Below are positions 1 through 5,781 of a stretch of 6,907 bases of DNA, one piece after another. Positions within the stretch are counted from its first letter, which is position 1. The number at the start of each line of letters is the position of its first letter. Source of the DNA: Methanomassiliicoccaceae archaeon (GTDB lineage: Archaea; Thermoplasmatota; Thermoplasmata; Methanomassiliicoccales; Methanomethylophilaceae); the NCBI GenBank assembly GCA_031260545.1, contig JAIRJQ010000081.1, positions 1-6,907 on the forward strand, read 5' to 3'. Both the position numbers and the translations under genes were made by a program. The notes beneath the pieces are model-generated. The model made no database searches and was not told where the DNA came from. It worked only from the letters and a program-made list of their open reading frames with translations.

Positions 1-1
1 C

Positions 2-226
2 ATACTCATAGCTCTGCTCAACGGAAAAATGATGGCCAGCGATGTTCGGAAGGTCGCTGACTACCGGACAGGAGTTTCCAAACTCAGACAGTTCCTGGAT
101 GCAGGGCTGGTTGAACTCACGATAGAGGATAATTTCAGGCATACGAACTGGTACGAACTCACGGAAAGGGGAGAGAGGGTTGCCAGATTGCTCGCGGAAG
201 CCAAAAAAATAATCGGAGAGAAATAA
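2..226 (+). CDS. Winged-helix DNA-binding protein, 3' fragment
   Basis: The frame is open to the left edge and ends at TAA 224-226, giving the last 75 or so residues of a protein. The visible part reads as a winged helix: a helix (ILIALLNGK), a helix-turn-helix stretch (MASDVRKVADYRTGVSKLRQFLDAGLVEL), then a beta-wing and closing helix (NWYELTERGERVARLL). This is the usual pattern of small archaeal MarR/ArsR-like transcription regulators. Two ATG codons lie at 29 and 32, but the coding-like sequence upstream supplies the expected first helix, so the true start is probably outside the window. The target is unknown. It lies about 495 bp upstream of the methylamine cluster on the same strand, so a role in controlling that cluster is possible but not shown. 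The family call is fairly safe; the function is not assigned. Confidence 0.7.
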   Translation: MLIALLNGKMMASDVRKVADYRTGVSKLRQFLDAGLVELTIEDNFRHTNWYELTERGERVARLLAEAKKIIGEK

Positions 227-500
227 AGATCTCAAAAAAATTGTTTTAGGATTGAAAAATATTGTTTTCGTAAAAACAGAAGGCACATCGTTCATTGAAT
301 TTTGAAAAGACCGAGAATGCCCGGTCATGCCGGTTCTTAGATGCTGTTCCTTTGACCGTATGCTGTTTTGAAGATCGTTCTTTGTGTTCCTAGCGGACCA
401 TATTGCATGACCAGTGCCTCTCTTTATTATTTTCACTATGTCCAGTACTTGCCGCGCACAACGGCATTATACTATCTTTTTTATTAATTAATATCCAATA

Positions 501-536
501 TTATATATATTTTTTTAATGATATTTTTTTATATCA
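501..536 (+). promoter_or_regulatory. Candidate TATA elements for the methylamine operon
   Basis: Two TATA-like elements lie in the most AT-rich part of the upstream region: TTATATAT at 501-508 and TTTATATC near 529-536. Either could be an archaeal promoter for mtbC, with a start roughly 25 bases downstream. The surrounding composition is so AT-rich that such matches arise easily, and I cannot choose between them. Confidence 0.3.
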
Positions 537-708
537 GTTTAAAATTTTATCATCCATATTTGAAACAGTTTTCAATAGTTACATATAGCCAGCATACCGT
601 AGGATGGTTTAGGTATCCATACGGAAAGTTAATATCTTTTATCGGTTTTGCGGATTTTCAACGTTTTGTACATGGTTACAACACCATTCTGCGAAACGCT
701 CAAAACCT

Positions 709-714
709 AGGAGA
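709..714 (+). promoter_or_regulatory. Ribosome binding site deciding the mtbC start
   Basis: AGGAGA sits 7 bases before ATG 722 and fits the archaeal anti-Shine-Dalgarno sequence. The frame is open back to 518, but the extra 68 codons are AT-rich and unlike corrinoid proteins. This site together with family length fixes 722 as the start. Confidence 0.8.
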
Positions 715-721
715 AAAGAAC

Positions 722-1354
722 ATGGAAGACAACAAAAAAGCGCTTTATGATGCGATGGTATCCTGCAAGGTGCCCTCGATCCAAGGGGCTGTGGAAAATG
801 CGAGGAAGGCGGGGCTTGCCGCCACTGCGATCATAGACACCATGTCGGAGGCAATGACACAGGTAGGCATACTGTTCGAGAGAGGGAAGTTATTCCTTCC
901 TCATGTCCTGTCGGCTGCGGCCGGAATGAAGAATGCGATGGGTGTGCTCGGACCGGAGCTTATTGAAAGCGGCGGCATGAGCGCGAAGATGGCGTCCGTC
1001 GTCATGGGCACTGTGGAAGGCGATGTCCACGACATCGGGAAATCGATATGTTCCACGATGCTGCAGTGTGCGGGATTCGATGTGCATGACCTTGGACGCG
1101 ACGTGCCGAAGGCGGAGTTCGTAAGGAAGGTCAAAGAGGGCTGCACAATGTGCGGAATGTCAGCGTTGATGACCACAACGATGACCGTGCAGAAAGAGGT
1201 CATCGAAATGCTGAAAGCAGAGGGCCTCAGGGATAAAGTGGTCGTCATGGTCGGCGGTGCGCCTGTCACACAGGCTTACGCAGACAAGATCGGCGCGGAC
1301 ATCTTTGGTGAGACCGCAAGCGAGACGACCGGCAAGGCCAAAATGGCAGCGTGA
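722..1354 (+). CDS. mtbC: Dimethylamine corrinoid protein MtbC
   Basis: A 210-residue cobalamin-binding protein that accepts the methyl group from dimethylamine through MtbB and hands it to a coenzyme M methyltransferase (MtbA type). It is cytoplasmic. Residues about 5-85 form the four-helix cap domain of methyltransferase corrinoid proteins (FERGKLFLPHVLSAA at 52-66). Residues about 90-205 form the B12-binding Rossmann domain. The D-x-H-x-x-G motif is D101-V-H103-D-I-G106, with His103 as the expected lower cobalt ligand, followed by SALMTTTM and GGAPVT. The family also includes MtmC and MttC. The MtbC name rests on mtbB starting 5 bases downstream. An unusual C141-x-x-C144 pair lies just before the SALM motif. 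The first 68 codons of the longer open frame were rejected. Family confidence is very high; subtype is by context. Confidence 0.9.
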   Translation: MEDNKKALYDAMVSCKVPSIQGAVENARKAGLAATAIIDTMSEAMTQVGILFERGKLFLPHVLSAAAGMKNAMGVLGPELIESGGMSAKMASVVMGTVEGDVHDIGKSICSTMLQCAGFDVHDLGRDVPKAEFVRKVKEGCTMCGMSALMTTTMTVQKEVIEMLKAEGLRDKVVVMVGGAPVTQAYADKIGADIFGETASETTGKAKMAA

Positions 1355-1356
1355 TC
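1351..1356 (+). promoter_or_regulatory. Possible Shine-Dalgarno or alternative GTG start for mtbB
   Basis: GTGATC at 1351-1356 can be read two ways. It matches the 3' part of the archaeal Shine-Dalgarno consensus (GGAGGTGATC), 3 bases before ATG 1360. Alternatively, GTG 1351 is itself an in-frame start overlapping the mtbC stop by 4 bases. Homologous MtbB proteins begin a few residues before a conserved RMGDGKRV motif, which favours ATG 1360. Confidence 0.4.
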
Positions 1357-1359
1357 GTA

Positions 1360-2763
1360 ATGACACAATTCTATACCAGGATGGGCGACGGTAAAAGGGT
1401 CCTGATGACCAGAGAACAGATGATCAACGACCTTCAGGCGGGCATGGCCGATGCGGCCGACATGGGAGGCGTTCCCGATCTCAGTTCCAATGAGCTCGAG
1501 ATGATATTGGAGATCATAACGGACAGGAACAGAGTTGTCGGCGTAGAGCCGGGGAATGAGGTCGTCCTTACATATGACATAGGGCAGCTGGACTTTACGG
1601 GTGACAACGGCAACAGCGGTAACGGTGTTGACGTAGGCAGACTTGAATCTGCATTGCTTCACGAAAGAGCGTTGGCCGCTGACACATTCGAGCTTGCTCA
1701 CGCGGATTACAGCATAAAACCGGTCAAGCCGATAATATCCAATGAGATGCAGACGATGGAGCAGATCCAGCAACAGATCACCGTTCCGTACTTCTACGGT
1801 GCGATGCCGAACGCCGGATTATATTATGCTCCGGACGGACCGTACGGCAATCCCGCGGACCTCATGAGGGAGTTCAAGATAGAGGAAGCAATGGCCGCTG
1901 CGGAACTCACCGCGGATCACTTGGCAAGGGATATCGAATATGTTGCCACGAGAATGATGTCAGCCGGCGCGGACGGTTTTAATTTTGACACCACTGCATC
2001 AGCAGGTGACGCTGACTTCGTCGGTACCCTGAAAGGAGCTGGGGCGTTGAGGAAAGCGTGTCCCGACGCGTACATCATGATAGGCATGGCCGGAGAGTCG
2101 GTCATGGGCATACACGGATCGATCGAATACGACGGCAGCATCGTGGCAGGAACATATCCGCATCAGCAGGTCAAGTTCGCACAGAAGGCAGGAGCGAACG
2201 TTTTCGGTCCTGTCGTTAACACGAACACGAGCAAAAGCCTCGCGTGGAATCTGGCCCGTGCCGTCACGTTCGTAAAGGAATGCGTTAACGTTTCCGATAT
2301 ACCGTGCCATGTGAACATGGGAATGGGTGTCGGCGGCATACCGATGTGCGAAACGGCACCGTTGGACGCCCTTACCAGATGCAATAAAGCGATGGTCGAG
2401 ATCGCAAAGGTCGACGGCATATAGGTTGGCGTGGGGGACACCGCAGGAATGGCCGTTCCCCACTACATGACCTCCGGTATGGGAGGAATACGCTCCGCAG
2501 GCGATCTTGTGGCCAGGATGCAGTTCTCGAAGAACATGAAGATCGAAAAGGCCAAGGAATATGTTGCCAAGAAATTGGGAATATCGACACTGGAGATAGC
2601 CGACGAGCATATTATGAGGGAATTGAGGGAAGAGCTTAAGATCGGCGTAGTAACAGGTGTCCCGGGCGCACCGAGAGGGATAGCGGCGAAGATGAACATC
2701 GAGAAACTTCTCGGTATAAAGATCAACAGCTGTGAAATATTCAGACAAAAGACCAAAGGATGA
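1360..2763 (+). CDS. mtbB: Dimethylamine methyltransferase MtbB, pyrrolysine-containing
   Basis: Transfers a methyl group from dimethylamine to the Co(I) corrinoid of MtbC, releasing monomethylamine. The full product is 467 residues when TAG 2422-2424 is read as pyrrolysine (residue 355), close to the length and Pyl position of the Methanosarcina barkeri enzyme as I recall it. Family landmarks run on both sides of the TAG: RMGDGKRV (7-14), HERALAADTFELAHADYS (101-118), FYGAMPNAGLYY (145-156), FGPVVNTNTSKS (282-293) and MGMGVGGIPM (320-329) before it; AGDLVARMQFSKNM, RELREELKIG and INSCEIFR after it. The uninterrupted similarity across the amber codon, ending at TGA 2761-2763, argues against a pseudogene. 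ATG 1360 is preferred over GTG 1351 from the family N-terminus. The gene follows mtbC by 5 bases and is surely co-transcribed with it. A caller without Pyl decoding would report two genes. Confidence 0.95.
2422..2424 (+). other. In-frame amber codon read as pyrrolysine in mtbB
   Basis: TAG follows codons for VDGI and precedes codons for VGVGD, the site of the catalytic Pyl in MtbB. Pyl binds the methylamine substrate in the barrel of these enzymes. Decoding needs tRNA-Pyl and PylS, whose genes are not in this window. Confidence 0.93.
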
Positions 2764-2776
2764 GCACATGGGCCGT

Positions 2777-2830
2777 TGTTCTGGAAATACCTTGACAAAG
2801 ACACTGAGGAGCTGTCTCAGTTCCGGAACA
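2777..2830 (+). repeat. Nested inverted repeat after mtbB
   Basis: TGTTCTGGAA (2777-2786) pairs with TTCCGGAACA (2821-2830) over 10 bp with one G-U pair. Inside it, CTGAG (2804-2808) pairs with CTCAG (2816-2820) around a 7-base loop, directly adjacent to the outer helix. In RNA this would form a stacked hairpin with one 17-base bulge. There is no T-tract, so it looks more like a processing or stability element than a terminator. Confidence 0.5.
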
Positions 2831-2840
2831 GGTATAAACA

Positions 2841-2878
2841 GGCGGCCCTGCCGCCGTCTTAACAAACCATTTCTTTTT
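2841..2878 (+). terminator. GC hairpin with downstream T-rich run, possible attenuator
   Basis: GGCGGC (2841-2846) and GCCGCC (2850-2855) pair perfectly around a CCT loop. A T-rich stretch (TTTCTTTTT at 2870-2878) follows only after about 15 bases, so this is a weak terminator at best. It could lower or separate mttB expression from mtbCB. Confidence 0.35.
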
Positions 2879-2894
2879 AACAGGGGAAAGTAAA

Positions 2895-4400
2895 ATGATG
2901 AAACCTAATCAATATCCGGGAATGGAGATGATGCAGGGTCTTAAATTGGACCTGTTCACCCAGGCCGGCATAGAAGCGATAGACAGGGCGACCTTGGATG
3001 TGCTGTCTGACCACGGGATACAGGTGTCCGACGAAGAGGCCATCGGGATCTTTGAAAAGGCCGGCTGCGAAGTTAACAAAGATACAAAAATGGTGAAGAT
3101 ACCGACATGGATCGTCCGCAAGGCGCTCTCATCCGCTCCGAGGTCATTCTATCTTTACGGAAGGGAGGATGAGCGTACGATCGAGCAGGAGCACAAGGGA
3201 CGTGTGCATTACACATGCTTCGGAACGGGGATACAGGTATGCCACTATCTCGGCGGAGGAAACTATAAGACAGTGGATTCGACCGACGCCGATCTGGCAA
3301 AATGCGCAAAGCTGTGCGACTGGGCGGAGAACATAAGCTATTTCTCATTGCCTGTCTCAGCAAGGGACTGGGCAGGTGTGGGGGCGCAGAGCGTTCACGA
3401 ACTGTTAACGTCACTGGAGAACACTACGAAGCATTTCCTTCACATAGACCCCGTGGCGGAATATGTCGAATATTACAGGGACATCATCGAGGCGTATTAC
3501 AAAGGCGACAGGACGCTGGCGCGTGAAAGACCGCTGATGTCGATGCTCGTATGCCCTACGAGCCCGCTCGAGTTAAGCTACAACGCTGCTCAGGTGATAA
3601 TGAAAGGGGCGAGATACGGGATACCTGTGAATGTGCTGAGCATGGCGATGGCGGGAGGTTCGTCGTCCGTGTATCTTGCGGGAACGCTTGTGACGCATAA
3701 TGCAGAAGTGCTTTCAGGGATCGTACTGAGCCAGCTTACGTGTCCGGGAGCAAAGGTATGGTATGGGAGTTCGACGACAACATTCGATCTTAAGCGCGGA
3801 ACGGCCCCGGTCGGATCGCCTGAACTTGCGGTGATAAGCTCGGCTGTCACAAAGCTCGGACAGTACTACGGACTGCCCGTGTTCGTTGCCGGTATGTAGA
3901 CTGACGCCAAGATACCTGACCCTCAGGCGGCGCATGAGAAGACGATAACATCGCTCCTCCCTGCGCTGGCCGGTGCCAACACGATATACGGGTCGGGTAT
4001 GTTGGAGCTCGGAGTGACGTTCTCGATGGAACAACTGGTACTAGACAATGATATCATCGCAATGGAAAAGAAAGCAATGGAAGGCATCCTGATCAACGAA
4101 GAGACGCTGTCCGTAAAGGCGATAAAGGAGATCGGCGTGGGCGGTGATTTTCTTGGTCATCCTTCAACGATGGACAACATAGACCTTGCATCGGACCCGC
4201 AGATATTCGATCGGTATATGATAGGCGACTGGAAGGCGGCAGGATCGAAGAGCGCCGTGGATGTTGCTCACGAGGTGGTCCTCGACGTAATGAAGAACCA
4301 TATTGTAAAACCAATACCGGCGGACATACTGAATGAGATGAAGAATATCGTAAAGAAAGCAGATGATGAGTTCAAAAAGAACAGGTGTGAATTATTATGA
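2895..4400 (+). CDS. mttB: Trimethylamine methyltransferase MttB, pyrrolysine-containing
   Basis: Moves a methyl group from trimethylamine to the corrinoid of MttC, leaving dimethylamine, the substrate of MtbB upstream. The product is 501 residues with TAG 3897-3899 read as pyrrolysine (residue 335); the M. barkeri enzyme is about 495 residues with Pyl at essentially the same place. Conserved stretches include TCFGTGIQVC (107-116), LCDWAENISYFSLPVSARD (140-158), HIDPVAEYVEYYRDI (183-197), LVCPTSPLELS (218-228), NVLSMAMAGGSS (246-257), and YGSSTTTFDLKRGTAPVGSPE (290-310) before the Pyl, then LPALAGANTIYGSGMLELG and GDWKAAGSKS after it. Similarity continues in frame across the TAG, so this is one gene. 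The start has AGGGG 8 bases upstream; an ATG one codon later is also possible. It overlaps mttC by 4 bases. Confidence 0.95.
3897..3899 (+). other. In-frame amber codon read as pyrrolysine in mttB
   Basis: TAG sits between codons for FVAGM and TDAKIPD, the position of the catalytic Pyl in MttB homologues. Non-Pyl relatives of MttB, such as glycine betaine methyltransferases, lack this residue, so its presence supports trimethylamine as the substrate. Confidence 0.93.
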
Positions 4401-5050
4401 CAATGGAATCATTGACGCAGGAGGCGAGACATGCGATCATGTCTTACAACCACAAGAAGGCGGCCGAGGTTGCCAGAAGGGCAGTGGATGAGAGCGTGGA
4501 CCTGGTCGCACTGATAGAGAACGGATTGACGAAGGTCATGGTGGAGATAGGTGACGCATTCAACGCGAAAAAACTGTACCTGCCTCATATCGTTGCGGCG
4601 GCGGCCGCGATGAACGCTGCGATGGACATTCTCGCCCCGGAGCTTGAGAGGCGCGGAGGCAGCATGGGCGAAGGTCTCGGCAAATTTGTGATATGTTCCA
4701 TCGAAGGGGACATCCACTCGATCGGGAAGGACATCGTTGCCGTAATGCTGAAGATAGCCGGATTTAATGTTATCAACCTTGGCAGGGACATTCCGATGAC
4801 GGACATCGTCAAAACGTGCGAGAACGAAAAACCTGTGGCGGTCGGGACATCTGCATTGATGACATCTACGATGATCAATCAGAAGACCCTTGAGGGAATG
4901 CTCAAAAAGGCAGGCATCAGGGATAAGCTGTTAACGAACGTCGGCGGTGCGCCCGTGACGCAGCAGTGGGCGGATGAGATCGGTGCCTCCGTCTATTCGG
5001 AGAACGCGTCCGACGCTGTCATAAAGATGACCGCTGCCGTTAAGAAATGA
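4397..5050 (+). CDS. mttC: Trimethylamine corrinoid protein MttC
   Basis: A 217-residue corrinoid protein that receives the trimethylamine methyl group from MttB and passes it towards coenzyme M. Residues about 5-90 are the helical cap (FNAKKLYLPHIVAAAAAMNAA near 55-75). Residues about 95-215 are the B12-binding domain, with D105-I-H107-S-I-G110, His107 being the expected cobalt ligand, then SALMTSTM (152-159) and GGAPVT (183-188). ATG 4397 overlaps the mttB stop (ATGA), a sign of translational coupling, and AGGTG at 4383-4387 inside mttB serves as ribosome binding site. ATG 4403 is an alternative start. The protein is clearly homologous to the MtbC at the other end of the cluster; the two differ enough to suggest dedicated partners. 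The MttC name rests on its linkage to mttB. A strong terminator follows. Confidence 0.9.
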   Translation: MTMESLTQEARHAIMSYNHKKAAEVARRAVDESVDLVALIENGLTKVMVEIGDAFNAKKLYLPHIVAAAAAMNAAMDILAPELERRGGSMGEGLGKFVICSIEGDIHSIGKDIVAVMLKIAGFNVINLGRDIPMTDIVKTCENEKPVAVGTSALMTSTMINQKTLEGMLKKAGIRDKLLTNVGGAPVTQQWADEIGASVYSENASDAVIKMTAAVKK

Positions 5051-5080
5051 GACGTCTACGTACGTTCTCGAACACATATC

Positions 5081-5120
5081 GGTGCGGTGAGAAGGCTCAT
5101 CGCACCTTATTTTTTTTATT
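5081..5120 (+). terminator. Hairpin and T-tract terminator after mttC
   Basis: GGTGCGGTGAG (5081-5091) pairs with CTCATCGCACC (5096-5106) over 11 bp with one G-U pair and an AAGG loop, followed at once by TTATTTTTTTTATT (5107-5120). It begins 30 bases after the mttC stop and has the form of a textbook intrinsic terminator. It separates the methylamine cluster from ubiX. Confidence 0.85.
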
Positions 5121-5150
5121 CCGTCATTATATCCGCGTCGGACCAGAAGA

Positions 5151-5158
5151 TTAATTAT
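5151..5158 (+). promoter_or_regulatory. Probable TATA box of ubiX
   Basis: TTAATTAT is centred about 26 bases before GTG 5180. That is the spacing expected if transcription starts at or next to the start codon, giving a leaderless mRNA. It lies between the mttC terminator and ubiX, where a new promoter is needed. Confidence 0.5.
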
Positions 5159-5179
5159 CGTTCCCACATTGAAGGTATC

Positions 5180-5722
5180 GTGAGATATGTTGTTGCGATA
5201 ACCGGCGCGTCAGGCATCGCGTACGGTGTGAAGATACTGAAGGAACTTCCCGGCGAGAAGATACTTGTCATTTCCAACATGGCAAAGAAGATCCTTCCCA
5301 AAGAGACGGACCTTTCTGTGAATGATATTGAAAAGATGGCCGACATCGTATTCGACGATCACGACCTGTTCGCTTCCATCTCATCGGGAAGTTACGACTT
5401 CGATGCGATGATAATCGCTCCCTGCTCATCATCAACGTTAGCAAAGATCGCGGCCGGGCTTGCCGACACGCTGATAACGAGGGCGGCCGCCGTTACGATA
5501 AAAGAGTCCAGAAAATTGATACTTGTGACCCGTGAAACTCCGAAAAGTGCGATCATGCTTGAGAATGAATTAAAACTGGCAAGATGCGGTGTGACGATAC
5601 TTGACGCGAACCCCGGATTCTATTCGAGACCGAAGACCGTGGACGATATCATATCATTCATCGCGGGACGCTGTCTCGATCAGCTGAAGATATCGCATGC
5701 TCTGTATAAGAAATGGGAATGA
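5180..5722 (+). CDS. ubiX: UbiX-family flavin prenyltransferase
   Basis: A 180-residue flavoprotein that joins dimethylallyl (mono)phosphate to FMN to make prenylated FMN, the cofactor of UbiD-type decarboxylases. Seen motifs: an N-terminal Rossmann strand and loop VAITGASG (5-12) for FMN phosphate, APCSSSTLAKIAAGLADTL (80-98), RAAAVTIKESRKLILVTRETP (101-121) with the conserved R-E-T-P, and NPGFYSRPKT (144-153). Length is near the usual 180-200. The frame is open back to 5087, but the first 31 codons overlap the terminator and T-tract and do not resemble UbiX, so GTG 5180 is chosen; it gives the standard MRYVVAITGASG start. In archaea prenylated FMN is needed by a UbiD homologue in the modified mevalonate pathway (anhydromevalonate phosphate decarboxylase). 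No ubiD lies here. Its position behind a terminator suggests no direct role in methylamine use. Confidence 0.9.
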   Translation: MRYVVAITGASGIAYGVKILKELPGEKILVISNMAKKILPKETDLSVNDIEKMADIVFDDHDLFASISSGSYDFDAMIIAPCSSSTLAKIAAGLADTLITRAAAVTIKESRKLILVTRETPKSAIMLENELKLARCGVTILDANPGFYSRPKTVDDIISFIAGRCLDQLKISHALYKKWE

Positions 5723-5731
5723 ACGCTATAA

Positions 5732-5779
5732 ATATGCATGAAACGAGAATTATTTATATATGATTATCATTATATGCAT
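5732..5779 (+). promoter_or_regulatory. Promoter of the regulator operon with twin ATATGCAT sites
   Basis: TTTATATA (5753-5760) lies about 26 bases before ATG 5782, which fits a leaderless transcript. The identical octamer ATATGCAT, containing the palindrome ATGCAT, occurs at 5732-5739 and 5772-5779, exactly 40 bp apart and on either side of the TATA box. The second copy covers the bases just before the start codon. This symmetry suggests operators for self-repression by the downstream winged-helix protein, though that is inference. Confidence 0.55.
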
Positions 5780-5781
5780 TT

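Larger units (their letters stand above)
227..721 (+). other. Long AT-rich intergenic region and probable leader of mtbC
   Basis: No convincing gene lies in these 495 bases. A 61-codon open frame at 403-588 is AT-rich and hydrophobic with no recognisable family, and I treat it as chance. Just after the upstream gene come A/T runs and a weak AT hairpin (TGTTTT 263-268 with AAAACA 273-278), which could end that gene's transcript. Positions 480-540 are strongly AT-rich, with TATA-like elements. Downstream lie short inverted repeats: TTGAAA 560-565 with TTTCAA 570-575; a bulged pair CCGT/ATGG (597-600, 604-607) with CCAT/ACGG (617-624); and ATGGT 672-676 with ACCAT 683-687, close to the ribosome binding site. 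If transcription starts near 530-560, the mtbC leader would be about 160-190 nt. Long leaders are known for methanogen methyltransferase transcripts; this one is inferred. Confidence 0.6.
2764..2894 (+). other. mtbB-mttB spacer with coding-like stretch and hairpins
   Basis: This 131-base gap breaks an otherwise tight cluster. In the same frame as mtbB, directly after its TGA, 32 sense codons run to TAA 2860-2862 and read like real protein (for example WKYLDKDTEEL and QFRNRYKQAA), with GC-rich third positions. No ribosome binding site or ATG serves this frame; TTG 2776 is the only plausible start. It may be the tail of a deleted gene, a readthrough extension, or chance. The same stretch forms two inverted repeats, listed separately. 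A TATAAA at 2833-2838 could start a short-leader mttB transcript near 2860. AGGGG at 2882-2886 is the mttB ribosome binding site. Confidence 0.5.

Noticed and set aside
309..338. CCGG repeats (GACCG/CGGTC and CCGG/CCGG) as a terminator for the first gene
   Set aside because: Stems are only 4-5 bp and no T-tract follows; not strong enough to list.
403..588. 61-codon open frame in the mtbC upstream region
   Set aside because: It is AT-rich, hydrophobic by composition, has no ribosome binding site or family pattern, and lies over candidate TATA elements.
518..721. N-terminal extension of mtbC
   Set aside because: The extra 68 residues do not resemble corrinoid proteins, and a good ribosome binding site sits directly before ATG 722.
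1261..1275. Perfect inverted repeat GCCTGT/ACAGGC inside mtbC
   Set aside because: It lies in codons for the conserved GGAPVTQA motif with no T-run after it, so it is best explained by coding constraint and chance.
890..1773. Long open frames on the minus strand opposite mtbC and mtbB
   Set aside because: They are antisense shadows of strongly conserved + strand genes and show no recognisable family.
2431..2763. Separate gene after the amber codon of mtbB
   Set aside because: It is the C-terminal part of MtbB, in the same frame and with continuous family similarity; it has no ribosome binding site of its own.
2768..2893. 41-codon ATG open frame in the mtbB-mttB spacer
   Set aside because: It is rich in Arg, Ser and Cys and looks like a shadow of the more protein-like frame over the same bases; no ribosome binding site specific to it was seen.
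3999..4400. Separate gene after the amber codon of mttB
   Set aside because: It starts at an internal Met of MttB; conserved MttB sequence begins immediately after the TAG, well before 3999.
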